DNA of 64,000 nt, taken from assembly GCF_033115175.1 (NCBI RefSeq), contig NC_084843.1, positions 54,352,474 to 54,416,473 on the forward strand. Reading direction: 5' to 3'. Source of the stretch: Lepus europaeus. Lineage: Eukaryota; Chordata; Mammalia; Lagomorpha; Leporidae. The notes under the pieces were generated by a model. The model saw only the letters and a list, made by a program, of their open reading frames with translations, ran no database searches and was not told where the DNA came from. Below, in pieces: positions 35,069 to 45,052 of this stretch; the first letter of the stretch is position 1, and each line of letters opens with the position of its first letter. The translations under genes were made by a program, and so were the position numbers.

Positions 35069-35139
35069 ATATATATATACATACACACATATATATATAT
35101 ATATACACAGACACACACACACATATATATATATATACA
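35019..35139. repeat. (TA)n/(CA)n microsatellite
   Basis: Long TA run, broken by ATACACACA and CAGACACACACACACA, within the probable LTR. Confidence 0.95.
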
Positions 35140-35210
35140 CCTCCCTTTTCCTTTTACAATAAAGTGAGATCCTGCTTCAAGTGGGCTCCCCATGGCGTCT
35201 AATTGCTGCA

Positions 35211-35233
35211 CCCCCCCCCCCCCCCCCCCCCCC
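35211..35233. repeat. 23-base poly(C) run
   Basis: Uninterrupted C tract in the 3' part of the probable LTR; assembly or sequencing length is uncertain in such runs. Confidence 0.95.
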
Positions 35234-35352
35234 GAGTTCCAGTTCGGGGAAGGCCGAGTGGCGGGTGGAGCACTTCCCCTCCTAGGCCAAGCAAGCTGCG
35301 GGCAGCCTGCCTAATTCTCTGCCAGTGTCGAGGAAGGGTCACCGCATTTCTC

Positions 35353-35661
35353 TGTTCTAACAAAAGTCTACTCCATCAATGAAAATCAGAAATCAAAGAT
35401 CAGAATCAAGTGTCCAAACATGATATTCTTTAGCTATATCAAGCTGCACAGTAAAAGGAGGAATAGAGCAGGAACGCCATAGTAAGTGCTGTGTTACATG
35501 AAGTAATTCTTTCTCATACTCACAGGAAACCTAAGAAATAGTTACTATGAAAAAATTATCTCAGAAAAGTTAATTATTCAGTCACATGCAACTGTATATT
35601 GATTTTTAATCTTAAATTGTTGTTTAAATAAAAAGCAAACATTAAGAACTGTCCACTCAAG
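35353..35661. other. Single-copy-looking DNA, faint MIR likeness
   Basis: 'TCATACTCACAGGAAACCTAAGAAATAGTTACTATG' around 35510-35555 weakly recalls MIR. Otherwise nothing recognised. Confidence 0.3.
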
Positions 35662-35671
35662 AAATACTACA

Positions 35672-35986
35672 TATGGCTGGCGCTGCGGCTCACTTGGTTA
35701 AACCTCCACCTGCAGCGCCGGCACCCCAGGTTCTAGTCCCAATTGGTGCGCCAGATTCTGTCCCGGTTGCTCCTCTTCCTGTCTAGCTCTCTGCTGTGGC
35801 CAGGAGTGCAGTGGAGGATGGCCCAAGTCCTTGGGCCCTGCACCCGCATGGGAGACCAGTACCTGGCTCCTGGCTTCGGATCAGTGTGGTGCGCTGGCCA
35901 CAGCGGCCATTGGGGGGTGAACCAACGGCAAAGGAAGACCTTTCTGTCTCTTTCTCTGTCTAACTCTGCCTATCAAGAAAAAAAAA
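35672..35986 (+). mobile_element. C-repeat SINE, young
   Basis: 'TGGCTGGCGCTGCGGCTCACTTGG' head, B box region 'AGGTTCTAGTCCC', A tail. AAATACTACA at 35662-35671 and 35987-35996 is a 10-bp duplication. Confidence 0.94.
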
Positions 35987-36129
35987 AAATACTACACCTA
36001 TCAATGGAGGTTCCTTATGCTTTAGGTAAGAAAAAGTTCCATGCAAGAAGACACTAAAAACAAGTCAGAACTAAGGAGAAAATAACATTAAAAACTTCAA
36101 AATAGAAAAGACTTCAAATAAGTAGATAA

Positions 36130-36392
36130 TGCTATAACTAGTACTCAAACAGTATGTTTCACTTTGTGTTTCTATGTGGGTGCAAACTGTTGAAATCTTT
36201 ATACTAAATTGATCTTCTGTACATAAAGAGAATTGAAAATGAATCTTGATGCAAATGGAAGGGGAGAGGGAGTGGGAGAGGGGAGGGTTGTGGGTGGGAG
36301 GGAAGTTATGGGAGGGGGAAGCCATTGTAATCCATAAGCTGTACACTGGAAATTTATATTCATTAAATAAAAGTTAAAAAAAAAAGAAAAAC
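36130..36392 (+). mobile_element. Rabbit-type L1, last 260 bases
   Basis: From 'TATAACTAGTACTCAAACAGTATG' to 'CATTAAATAAAAGTTAAAAAAAAAAG', the reverse complement of the 3' terminus of the first L1. It includes the G-rich run 36257-36320 and the AATAAA at the end. Strong 5' truncation. Confidence 0.93.
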
Positions 36393-36435
36393 AAAACTGA
36401 AGTGAAAAATCAAAGACAAAGATGGAGAGTATGGG

Positions 36436-36752
36436 AAGGGGCATTGTGATGCAGTGCATTAAGTCAGTGCTTGGGACCCTGGATCCCATATAGGAGTGCC
36501 TGGGATCAAGTTACACTTCGGATTCAGTTTCCTGTTCATGCACACCTTAGGAGATTGCAGATAATGGTCCAGTACTTGGGTCCCTGCTACTCACTTAGGA
36601 GACTAGCATAGGCTTCCAGTTCCTGGCTTCAGCCTGGCCCAGCTGAAGCTGTTCTGAGCATTTGCTGCATGACCAGTGAACCAAGTACATATCCCTTTGT
36701 CTCTCCCTGCCCCTAGTCACTCAAATAAAACTTTTTTTTTTTTTAAAGAAAA
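36436..36752 (+). mobile_element. C-repeat SINE, old subfamily
   Basis: 'GGGGCATTGTGATGCAGTGCATTAAG' head, 'GATAATGGTCCAGTACTTGGGTCCCTGC', 'GGAGACTAGCATAGGC' and tail 'CACTCAAATAAAAC' plus T/A runs fit an older C-type branch. Confidence 0.8.
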
Positions 36753-37316
36753 AGCAATAAAGAGCAATCCTAATCACATACGGCCAGAATTTTCTGCAAG
36801 AGAGGAGTGTGTGAGCTTAAACTGAAGGCTGAAGCCCAAGGACCAAAAAAAGAAATGGCCATCGACAATATTGTCTTGTGAGTGGGAGAAGACAATAACA
36901 ACTCTACTAGAGTCAAGGGTCTAAAACTGTCACAGCCAAGAGTAATCTAAGAAAATGACAATTAAGTGCAATATGGTATCCTGGATGGAATCCAGAATAG
37001 AAAAAAAAAGTTAGGGGAAAGCTAAAGAAGCCTGGATAAAGTGTGGACTACACTTAACAAAAATGTATCCATGTAGTTCATTAAACATGATGTGTGTCTA
37101 TATTGGAGAAACTGGATGCAACGTAAATGGGAGGAAGTCTTTGTACTACCTTCATAATTTTTCTCTAAACCCAAAAGTATACTAAAGTAAAATTATTTCT
37201 TTAATTCAGTGGGCAGGAAATATTTTTCTGGCAACCTTGTCCAAAAAAAAAAAAAAAAAAAATCCTAGAAGCATAGATCCAAGCTCTCAATTCTACCCTC
37301 TAAAGAAGTAACAAGG
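36753..37316. other. Single-copy-looking DNA
   Basis: Has an A run at 37243-37262. Nothing else recognised. Confidence 0.35.
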
Positions 37317-37655
37317 GGGCTAGCACACTGTGGCATAGTGGGTAAAGCCACTACCTGCAGTGCCAGCGTCTCATATAGGCGCCAGAGAGCCCTGGCTGCT
37401 CCACTTCTGATCCAGCTCTCTGCTCTGGCCTGGGAAAGCAGTAGAAAATGGCCCAAGTTCTTGGGCCTCTGCACCTAGGTGGGAGACCCGGAAGAAGCTC
37501 CAGGCTTTGGATCAGCCCAGCTCTGGCCATTGCTGCAATTTGGGGAGTGAACCAGTGGGTGGAAGGTTTCTCTCGCTTTCTCACTCTGCCTCTCCTTTCT
37601 GTTTAATGCTGCCTTTCAAATAAATACATAAATCTTTAAAAATCTTTAAAAAAGT
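37317..37655 (+). mobile_element. C-repeat SINE, older
   Basis: 'GGGGCTAGCACACTGTGGCATAGTGGG' head, 'GGGAGACCCGGAAGAAGC' body, long pyrimidine-rich 3' part and 'AATAAATACATAAATCTTTAAAAATC' tail. Confidence 0.88.
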
Positions 37656-37989
37656 ATTAATGAATAAGAACCCTTATATATAAACAAAACTGTGGTACAG
37701 ATCTTGGTGCCACTGAGACACACTCTCATTCTACATGAAAATAATATACCAATTAAAACTGTGCATTAAAACACACACTCATACCTTCTCTCAAAATTGC
37801 CAAAAAATTAAAATTTAAACTGATTTTATGAAGGCAAGAAATAGCCTTCTGTTTATTTAAACAAATTACTGGGAAAATGCAGTCTTAATCAAGCAATACA
37901 AATTAAGTATCTCCTTAGGCAGACTAAATGTACCTAGAGAAAACCAAGAACATCAGACCAAATGTAATTAACTAGTCTTTTACACACTA

Positions 37990-38530
37990 TAGATGCATGT
38001 TCAACATTACACCCTGAGGGTGAGAAAAAAGCAAAGTAGTAGCACTACTGTTACTGCTCTCTCTACAGCTGTAACACCACGACGCAGGAAAGGGTCCAGT
38101 GGTAACAGGATGACTGTACCGTGTTCAGTCACTGAGAAACCGCCTCATCCCTCTACTCAAAGAATGTGCAGACTCAGGAGTGCAGCAAAAGCAAGAGGTC
38201 ACTCACCATCTCTCAAGACCAGGTGCCTGGTAGACCAGCACACGCGGCGTGACCTACAGAAAGCCATTTATTTCCTCGCCCACGGGTCCCTCCCCCAGCT
38301 CCTCATTGGCTGAGTGACTGTGGGGTTGCAATCTTTCTGGCATTTGCTTCAGCTGCTTTGGCCGCTAACATTCTGTTTACCTAAGCACTTTCAGGTGCAT
38401 GCAACCTGGCTGTTAGGCCAGCTAGTTGTCTGCTCACAGCTGAATACCTTACTTTGAAAATGAACCACATGATTCTTTTTCGCAGTAACCACTCACTAAT
38501 TAACACACTGGCTATTTAACAAAAGAATCT
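37990..38530. other. CpG-bearing, LTR- or promoter-like patch
   Basis: GC-rich relative to its surroundings, with several CpGs ('CACGACGCAGG', 'ACACGCGGCGTGACC', 'CCTCGCCCACGGG'). It has a reverse CCAAT box in 'CTCATTGGCTGAG' (near 38304) and, read in reverse, an AT-rich 'GGAAATAAATGG' about 40 bases below it. That arrangement suits an old LTR or a promoter on the minus strand. I found no clear TG...CA ends or duplication. The 106-codon plus frame through it (37993-38313) has no family likeness. Confidence 0.35.
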
Positions 38531-39319
38531 AAAAGACACGAAGGGAATATCTCCGTATTACTCTGCACATCTCCCTCATCCTGCTCTTTGCACACTTGGA
38601 AACGTACTTCTGTCTCACTGCAACCATCATGCATCTCCCATCAGGCAGCTGAGCCACCACAAAACTGAAAGGGACCTAGGGCTGACTGTGGCCATTTGAG
38701 TTCATGAAAATCAGGACACTTTCAAAGGGAGTCTATTGAATGTCAGGTTTGAGTCAAAGTTTTAATTTCACAGTAGATTTAACCGAAAAGATTTAATTTT
38801 ACCAAATTAAAAAACACATGCCTTACTACAACCCCCAAACCCTCCAGGAGTGAACTCAGACAGAGGGAGTTTGATCAGAGTCTCAACTAGAAAGAAAAAG
38901 TCAATGATGCTAGATGCCCTAGTTTCAAACCACAGAAGCTCAGGACGGATGGAAAGGGAGAATTAATACTCTGTAAAAAGGATGCTGTTCTTGCTGACTG
39001 GAGACAACTTCTCCAATCAAAGGGCACCCATCTGCCTCTTCCACGGTCCACTGATACATTTGTGTGACATAAATTTTACCCAAGAAAATCCCAGAATTTG
39101 AAGGAGAAGAGAATGATGGCTAATATGTATAACCAACAATAATATACTACTGTCTTCCATGCATCTGGCCATGGATAAGAGAGAAAGGAGCAAAAAAAAA
39201 AAAAAAAAATCATGAACAGGAAAGAAGAGAAAGGGAAATAGGGAGGAGGGAGAGGTAAGGCAACAGACAGCAGCTGATGAGGAAAACGCTGAGCGGAGAA
39301 TCAAACGAGCAGCACTAAC
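38531..39319. other. Single-copy-looking DNA
   Basis: Purine-rich stretch at 39220-39260 and an A run at 39193-39209. Nothing else recognised. Confidence 0.35.
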
Positions 39320-39530
39320 ATTCGTGTATCATAAGTGTGACAGACATTGTGGGAGGCCCTTATACACATCACCTCCCTTTCATAAGGAATCTACAGTCCA
39401 GGTATCAAGTTGAATGGTAAAAAGAAAAACAGAGTCACTGAGGTTAATTGGCTTACTTTAGAAACAGTTTGAAACTGTAGGCACAAGACCCAAATCCCAA
39501 GTTGTTTAACTTGCTTAGTTTCTGCTTTCA
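39320..39530 (+). mobile_element. MIR-like SINE relic
   Basis: 'CCCTTATACACATCACCTCCCTTTC', 'AACAGAGTCACTGAGGTTAATTGGCTTACTTTAG' and 'GACCCAAATCCCAAG' follow MIR order with strong decay. Confidence 0.5.
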
Positions 39531-40595
39531 TGGTTATACTTCCTTAAACCTTAATCACCTAACCAGTTTATAAACTCCTTAACACACGGATCAACAAGTC
39601 CATGTGTTTTGATGGAAACTAGTACTTTACATTTATATGGAGATAATGAATCAAAAAGTATGCTTTTTGCAAAAAAATGGGCTCACAGGAAATGAATTGA
39701 GACACTCCAGCAATCATATAAAATAATGATGTTCTTCTCTGTAACAGAAAGTTGATCTGCCAATCTAGATTTGTTAAATCAGTTAAAACCAGTAAACAAA
39801 TAGCTAAGCAGTAAAGAAAAAAATGGACAATGATTTCTACCGTTGATTACACTGGCTGTGGTAGACCAGTACTCCTTTAAAGAACAATGTGAACATTCAG
39901 CAAAACTACAGAAATAAATTGTTTGAAGGGATTGGATTGCTGCTGAGAAAATGAAGCCTTGATAGTTGAAAATCCAGGTGAGAAGGAAATTCAATGAGTC
40001 CAACATTCTATCTCCAACTTCTTTCCTTGTGGCATATATAATTTTTTCTTGCATCTAAGGAGAAGCTTATTTTTTCTTGGATATAAGAAGAAAAGGGTGG
40101 CTGCTATTAAATCATTAGAGAAGTCAGAAATCTTTCAGATCTGAGGAGACAAAAATTTCAGTCAGGGCTGCTGATTCAGGCAGTATTTGAGAGGTCAACA
40201 TCCCCTAAAACGTGGAGTGGCAAAGGAGTAAGACCACTAAGTAATGGGTCTTTCCTTGGTGATTTTGCTAAATACTTGAATCAGGTGGAGAAAGAAGCTT
40301 AAAAAGTCAGCAAGAAAGGGCTGAACAAGAGAGGCTGTGAGCAGTCTCATAGTCCATACAACAAAGTCTAACAGTGCATACATGCAAAGAGGAGGCCCAG
40401 GACATCCTCAGGCTAACAGTGTGGTACTTACAGGAACGCAGATCAGGACTGGAATGGCCCAAAGGGAAGAGCAAGCTGAACGTGAACTATACTTTCAGTG
40501 AGAGCCTTGGATCAAGGTCTCCTCAGGCTACGATCACAGTGATCTACTCTATCCCTCACACCTGTTAGAGACAGGGGCGCCTCACTTGATGAATG
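39531..40595. other. Single-copy-looking DNA
   Basis: Nothing recognised. Confidence 0.35.
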
Positions 40596-40596
40596 T

Positions 40597-40599
<3 letters not shown>

Positions 40600-40643
<44 letters not shown>

Positions 40644-40895
40644 CTTCCATCTACTGGTTCACTCTCTAAATGGCTGCGATGGCCAAAGCTGGTCTTATCC
40701 GAAGCCAGGAACCAGAATCTTCTTCCAGGTCTCCCAAAGGGCTGCAGGGGACCAAGCACTTGGGGCCATCTTCCACTTTTTCCCAGGCCACAAGCAGAGA
40801 GATGGATCAGAGGAGGAATAGCCAGATGACATAGGATACAAGGACCACAAGCAGAGGCTTAGCCTACCATGCCACAGCCACAGCCCCAGAGTTTT
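40600..40895 (-). mobile_element. C-repeat SINE with GA microsatellite
   Basis: (GA)n at 40600-40641 is the expanded reversed CT-rich part. 'GGTCTTCCATCTACTGGTTCACTCTCTAAATGGC', 'GAAGCCAGGAACCAGAATC' and 'CCACAAGCAGAGAGATGGATCAGAGGAGG' follow. The head ends near 'CCATGCCACAGCC'. Confidence 0.85.
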
Positions 40896-41383
40896 CTTTA
40901 TTTAATCATACCTACTATGAAAGATTCAACCAAGAGTGGGCTGGTATGCTAACAAATATTTTTAGGAGGAAACTTGATCAATAAGGACAGACACACAGGT
41001 AATCCAAATATTCAAGTTATTTGCTACAGTCCTTAAAACAGCTGTGGTTAATAGTCAAGAAAATGTACAATCAGATGAAGCACAATAGTAGAGCTAAAAA
41101 TAAGACTCAGACTTCAGAAAAGTTCAGTAACTGAAATTAAGAATGCAAGAGGAGCATAGCAGCAGATTGGGCACAGAATAATAGGAGATTAATGAACTTA
41201 ATTAAAGAAAGAGCAAGGGAAATCATACAGAATGTAGCACAGGGAAAAGGTGGAAAATACATGAAAGAGTGGAAATAATTATGAAACCCAATGAAGAAAA
41301 CTAACAGAGTGATTTCAAACTTCAGAAGGAGAGAGACAGAAAAAATTGACAGAAGTTGTATTTGAAGAAAAAACAGCTAGGAG

Positions 41384-42084
41384 GGGGCCAGGACAGTGGC
41401 GTAGTGGGTAAAGCTGTGGCCTGCAGTGCCGGCATCCCCTATGGGGGCTGGTTTGAGTCCTGGCTACTCCACTTCCAATTCAGCTCTCTGCTAAGGCCTG
41501 GTATAGCAGTAGAAGATGGCCCAAGTCCTTGGGCCCCTGCACCTGCATTGAAGACTCTGAGGAGGCTCTTGGCTTCTGGCATTGGATAGGCACAGCTCCA
41601 GCTGTTGCAGCCAACCCGGGAGTGAACCAACGGATGAAAGACCTCTCTCTCTCTCTCTCTCTCTGCCTCTCCTTTTATCTCTATGTAACTCTGACTCTGT
41701 TTTTTTTTTTTAAGATTTATTCTATTTATTTGAAAGACAGAGATATAGAGAGAGGTAGAGCCAGAGAGAGAGGTCTTCCATTCCACTGGTTCACTTCCCA
41801 AATGACAGCAATGGCCAGAGCTGAGCTGATCTGAAGCCAGAAGCCAGGAGCCAGGAGCCAGGAGCTTCTTCCGGGTCTCCCACGTGGGTGGAGGGGCCCA
41901 AGCATCTGGGCCATCATCCACTGCTTTCCCAGGCCATAGCAGAGAGCTGGATCGGAAGAGGAGCAGCCGGGACTCAAACCGGTGCCCAAATGGGATGTTG
42001 GCACAGCAGGCTGGGGCTTTACCTGCTGCGCCACAGCGTTGGCCCAGTAACTCTGACTTTGCAGTAAATAAATAAATCTTAAAA
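41384..42084 (+). mobile_element. C-repeat SINE (outer), split by another SINE
   Basis: Head 'GGGGGCCAGGACAGTGGCGTAGTGGG', body and CT-rich part to 41696, then resumes at 42047 with 'GTAACTCTGACTTTGCAGTAAATAAATAAATC'. Outer duplication AAAAAACAGCTAGGAG at 41368-41383 and 42085-42100 shows one original insertion, later interrupted. Confidence 0.95.
41697..42046 (-). mobile_element. C-repeat SINE (inner) nested in the outer copy
   Basis: Full-length reverse copy from T-rich start and 'AAGATTTATTCTATTTATTTGAAAGACAG' to 'TACCTGCTGCGCCACAGCGTTGGCCC'. GTAACTCTGACT at 41685-41696 and 42047-42058 is its 12-bp duplication. The inner element is younger than the outer. Oppositely oriented, so the pair can fold in RNA. 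Confidence 0.95.
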
Positions 42085-42327
42085 AAAAAACAGCTAGGAG
42101 TCTTAAAACTGACAAAACTTATCATGCCACTACTCAAGAATGCTACAAATCCTAAGGAGGAAAATATTAAAAAAAACATAGAAAAAGATGTGTTATATTA
42201 AAATGGATATAAGTTAAAAACAGAGAAAAATCTTAAAGGCAACCAGAGAGAAAACAGACTTTAAAGTAGCAAAAGCAGGACAGCTGACTTCTCAAGAGAA
42301 ACAGTGAATACCAGAAAACTATAGCTT

Positions 42328-42676
42328 AAGCCGGCGCCGCGGCTCACTAGGCTAATCCTCCGCCTTGCGGCGCCGGCACAACCGGGTTCTAGTCCCGGTC
42401 GGGGCACCAATCCTGTCCCGGTTGCTCCTCTTCCAGGCCAGCTCTCTGCTGTGGCCAGGGAGTGCAGTGGAGGATGGCCCAAGTGCTTGGGCCCTGCACC
42501 CCATGGGAGACCAGGAGAAGCACCTGGCTCCTGCCATCGGATCAGCGCGGTGCGCCGGCCGCAGCGCGCCTACCGCGGCGGCCATTGGAGGGTGAACCAA
42601 CGGCAAAAGGAAGACCTTTCTCTCTGTCTCTCTCTCTCACTGTCCACTCTGCCTGTCAAAAAAAAAAAAAAACCAA
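42328..42676 (+). mobile_element. C-repeat SINE, young
   Basis: 'AAGCCGGCGCCGCGGCTCAC' head, B box region 'GGGTTCTAGTCCCGG', CT-rich part, A tail. AAAACTATAGCTT at 42315-42327 and 42677-42689 is the 13-bp duplication. Confidence 0.96.
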
Positions 42677-42691
42677 AAAACTATAGCTTGA

Positions 42692-42960
42692 GTTTGTTTA
42701 TTTATTTATTTATTGGCAGACCAATATTCATTACAGCTGGGGCTATAGCTAGCCAAAGCCAGGAGCCAGGAACTGCATCTGGGACTTCCCATTGGGTGGC
42801 AGGAACCCAAGTACTTCAGCCATCATCTTGTACCTCCCCTGCACATCAGCAGGAAGCTGATCAGAAGCACAGAGTAGCCACGGCTTGAATTGGCACTCCT
42901 ATATGGGATGCAGGCATCACAAGCAGCAGATTGACCCACTGTGCCACAATGCCTGCCCCT
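42692..42960 (-). mobile_element. C-repeat SINE, old subfamily
   Basis: 'TTTATTTATTTATTTATTGGCAG' start, 'CCAAAGCCAGGAGCCAGGAAC', 'GGGTGGCAGGAACCCAAGTACTTCAGCC' and 'CCACTGTGCCACAATGCCTGCCCC'. It abuts the right duplication of the preceding SINE. Confidence 0.85.
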
Positions 42961-43442
42961 AGAATGGCATCTTAAATGCTTAAAAAATCTATCAACCAAT
43001 GCAGAATTATAGACTCAGGAAACAAATCTTCCAATATTGAAGTTCTATAAAAATGCAAAAGAATAGACTTATAACCAGCAGACTAAATAAAGGTCTTTAA
43101 GTCCAATGAAAAGAATAATCAAAAGATGTACAGAAATTCAGGGAAAGTCAGAAAAACAAGTAAAATATATGCAGGATAAAATATATGTATAAATAAAATT
43201 CATAATACTGATAACAGGAGGAAAATGGAGGTAAATTGAGTTAAATATTCTAAGGCATTTGCATTATCTGAGAAGTAATTTAAGAACCATTTTTTATTCA
43301 CCTTGAAGTCAAGTATTCAGTATTATCTCCAATGTAATTATTAAAATAACAAAAGTAGATAACAGCTAATGGAGGGAAACACTGAAAGAATTTTTAAACA
43401 CATAATTTATTCAAAAGTAGGTATAGGAATTGAGAAAGGGAG

Positions 43443-43473
43443 ATTATATATATATATGTACATATATATAATG

Positions 43474-43508
<35 letters not shown>
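43443..43508. repeat. (TA)n/(TG)n microsatellite
   Basis: TATATATATATG, TACATATATATA, ATGTGTGTGTATATATATATATATATACATATATATA in succession. Confidence 0.95.
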
Positions 43509-43749
43509 CCTATAAAATAGGTAGCTGGAATAAAAGATACCACTAAGATGATATATAGGAGACCAAATGATTGGAGTAAGTACTCTAATTACTAGAAAGA
43601 GGTCATCACACTGGATGAGTGAATAAATCTCAACAATATTTTTATTATAAGATACAAGCCTTAAATTTGGAAGAAAGTTTAAAAGTAAAAAGCAATGAAA
43701 ATGGATATAATGTGTAAACACTAACTGAAAAAAAGCTTGTGTTATTTTT

Positions 43750-44365
43750 TCTGATAAGAAAACTTAAGATCTACTCTCTCAGCATTCTTCCAGAATACCA
43801 TATATTATTACTTACTATGGACACCATGTCATACAGTACATTTACTGAACTTATTCCTCCTACCTAACTGAAATTTTGTATCCTTTGATAAATTTCTCTC
43901 CAATCCTCTTATGTCACCACCCCTGCTCCCAGTAATCACCATTTTGCTTCTTGATTCTTTAAGTACAACTTCTTTTTGATTCCACATGGAAGTAGGAACA
44001 TGTAATATCTGTCTTTCTGTGCCTGGCTTATTGCTCTTAACACAATGTCAATTACACTGTTGCAAATGACAGGACTTCCTTCTGTTTTGAGGCTTGCTAG
44101 TATTCCATTGTATATGTGCTCATATATGCATGCTATTTACTCATTCATCACCTGATGGACCCTCAGGTTGGTTCCATATCTTGGCTATCATGAATAATGC
44201 TGCAATGAAAAAATGAACACAAAAGTGCAAATTTCTCTTTGGATACTGATTTTATTTCCTTGGTGTATATAACTATAGTGGAACTACTGGGTCATATGGT
44301 AGTTCTACTTTTAATATTTTGAGGAAGCTCCAAACTATTTTCCATAATGGCTGTATTGAAGGTTT
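43750..44365 (-). mobile_element. Ancient L1M, 3' UTR and ORF2 tail
   Basis: Reverse L1M order: 'AAACTTAAGATCTACTCTCTCAGCA', 'GATTCCACATGGAAGTAGGAACATG', 'TTGCAAATGACAGGACTTCC', 'GGTTGGTTCCATATCTTGGCTATC', 'GGAACTACTGGGTCATATGGTAGTTC', 'CAAACTATTTTCCATAATGGCTG'. Truncated after that. Confidence 0.88.
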
Positions 44366-44538
44366 GGTTCTTAATATAGATGTGTTCACTTGAGAAAATA
44401 AAATGAATGGTACATTTGTGACTTATGAAATTCTTCCTATTAATGTTTTAATGAAATAAAATTTACTTACATGTGAAAAATATTATTTACTATCCTTTGC
44501 CTGTTAATAAAAACTAAAAGATAACAACATGAATATTA

Positions 44539-44581
44539 ACTCTCTCTCTCTCTCTCTCTCTCTCGCTCTCTCTCTCTCTCT
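44539..44581. repeat. (CT)n microsatellite
   Basis: About 20 CT units with one CG interruption, followed by AAATATATATA. Confidence 0.95.
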
Positions 44582-44721
44582 AAATATATATAGTTTGAAA
44601 ATAGTTTAGGTATTTTAAAATACACATATCTGAACACATTTAATATAATCATATTTTGAGTGAGAAAATGCAGTACTGGTGAGAATATCAGGCTTAAATA
44701 ATAAAATTTTTACTTTATATT

Positions 44722-44756
44722 ATTTTTAAAAATACATATTTATTTGAAAGGCAGAG

Positions 44757-44797
<41 letters not shown>

Positions 44798-45052
44798 TCT
44801 TCCATTCACTGGTTCTCTCCCCAGTGGGCCATAATAGCTAGGGCTGGACCAGGCTGAAGCCAGGAAACAGGAGCTTCATCCAGGTCTCCCACACTGGTAC
44901 AGAGGCTCAAGGACTTGAGCCATCTGCTCCTGCTTTCCTGGGTGCATTATCAGGGAGCTGGATAGCAAGTAGAGCACCTGGACATGAATCCCTATGGATT
45001 GCTGGCATCTCAGGCAGTGGCTTAACCTGTTGCACCACAATTCTGGTCCCAA
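44722..45052 (-). mobile_element. C-repeat SINE with GA microsatellite
   Basis: 'AAATACATATTTATTTGAAAGGCAGAGTTAC' then (AG)n to about 44794, 'GAAGCCAGGAAACAGGAGC', 'CAGGTCTCCCACACTGG' and 'TTAACCTGTTGCACCACAATTCTGG'. Confidence 0.88.

Larger units (their letters stand above)
34812..35346 (+). mobile_element. Probable solo LTR of an endogenous retrovirus
   Basis: The 535-bp block opens TGTGGGGGAGG and closes GGGTCACCGCA, that is TG...CA. It is flanked by TTTCTC at 34806-34811 and 35347-35352. A 6-bp duplication is typical of class II (ERVK-like) insertions. Inside are a TATAATA at 34934-34940, a polyadenylation signal AATAAA at 35158-35163 and a GC-rich 3' part, in LTR order for the plus strand. 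Both flanks return to AT-rich DNA. No internal viral genes are present, so only the LTR remains. A TA/CA tract (35019-35139) and 23 consecutive C (35211-35233) have expanded within it. Short duplications can arise by chance, so LTR identity is probable, not proven. Confidence 0.6.
40920..43390 (+). mobile_element. Ancient L1M DNA split by four SINEs
   Basis: The host sequence outside the SINEs keeps L1M-type order: 'CTTCAGAAGGAGAGAGACAG-AAAAAATTGACAGAAG', 'AAATCTTAAAGGCAACCAGAGAGAAAACAGAC', 'GACAGCTGACTTCTCAAGAGAAACAG' and, after two more SINEs, 'ATCAACCAATGCAGAATTATAGACTC'. These match an early, usually untranslated or ORF1-proximal part of old mammalian L1s. The outer limits are uncertain. 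Confidence 0.55.

Noticed and set aside
34981-35211. Frames of Tyr/Ile repeats on both strands
   Set aside because: They are translations of the TA/CA microsatellite.
40600-40641. (GA)n considered as an independent microsatellite locus or CRISPR-like array
   Set aside because: It is the expanded CT-rich part of a C-repeat SINE. There are no spacers, and CRISPR is not expected in mammalian DNA.
41439-42179. 246-codon minus frame
   Set aside because: It crosses the nested SINE pair and flanking L1M DNA. Its peptide is SINE translation with no domain.
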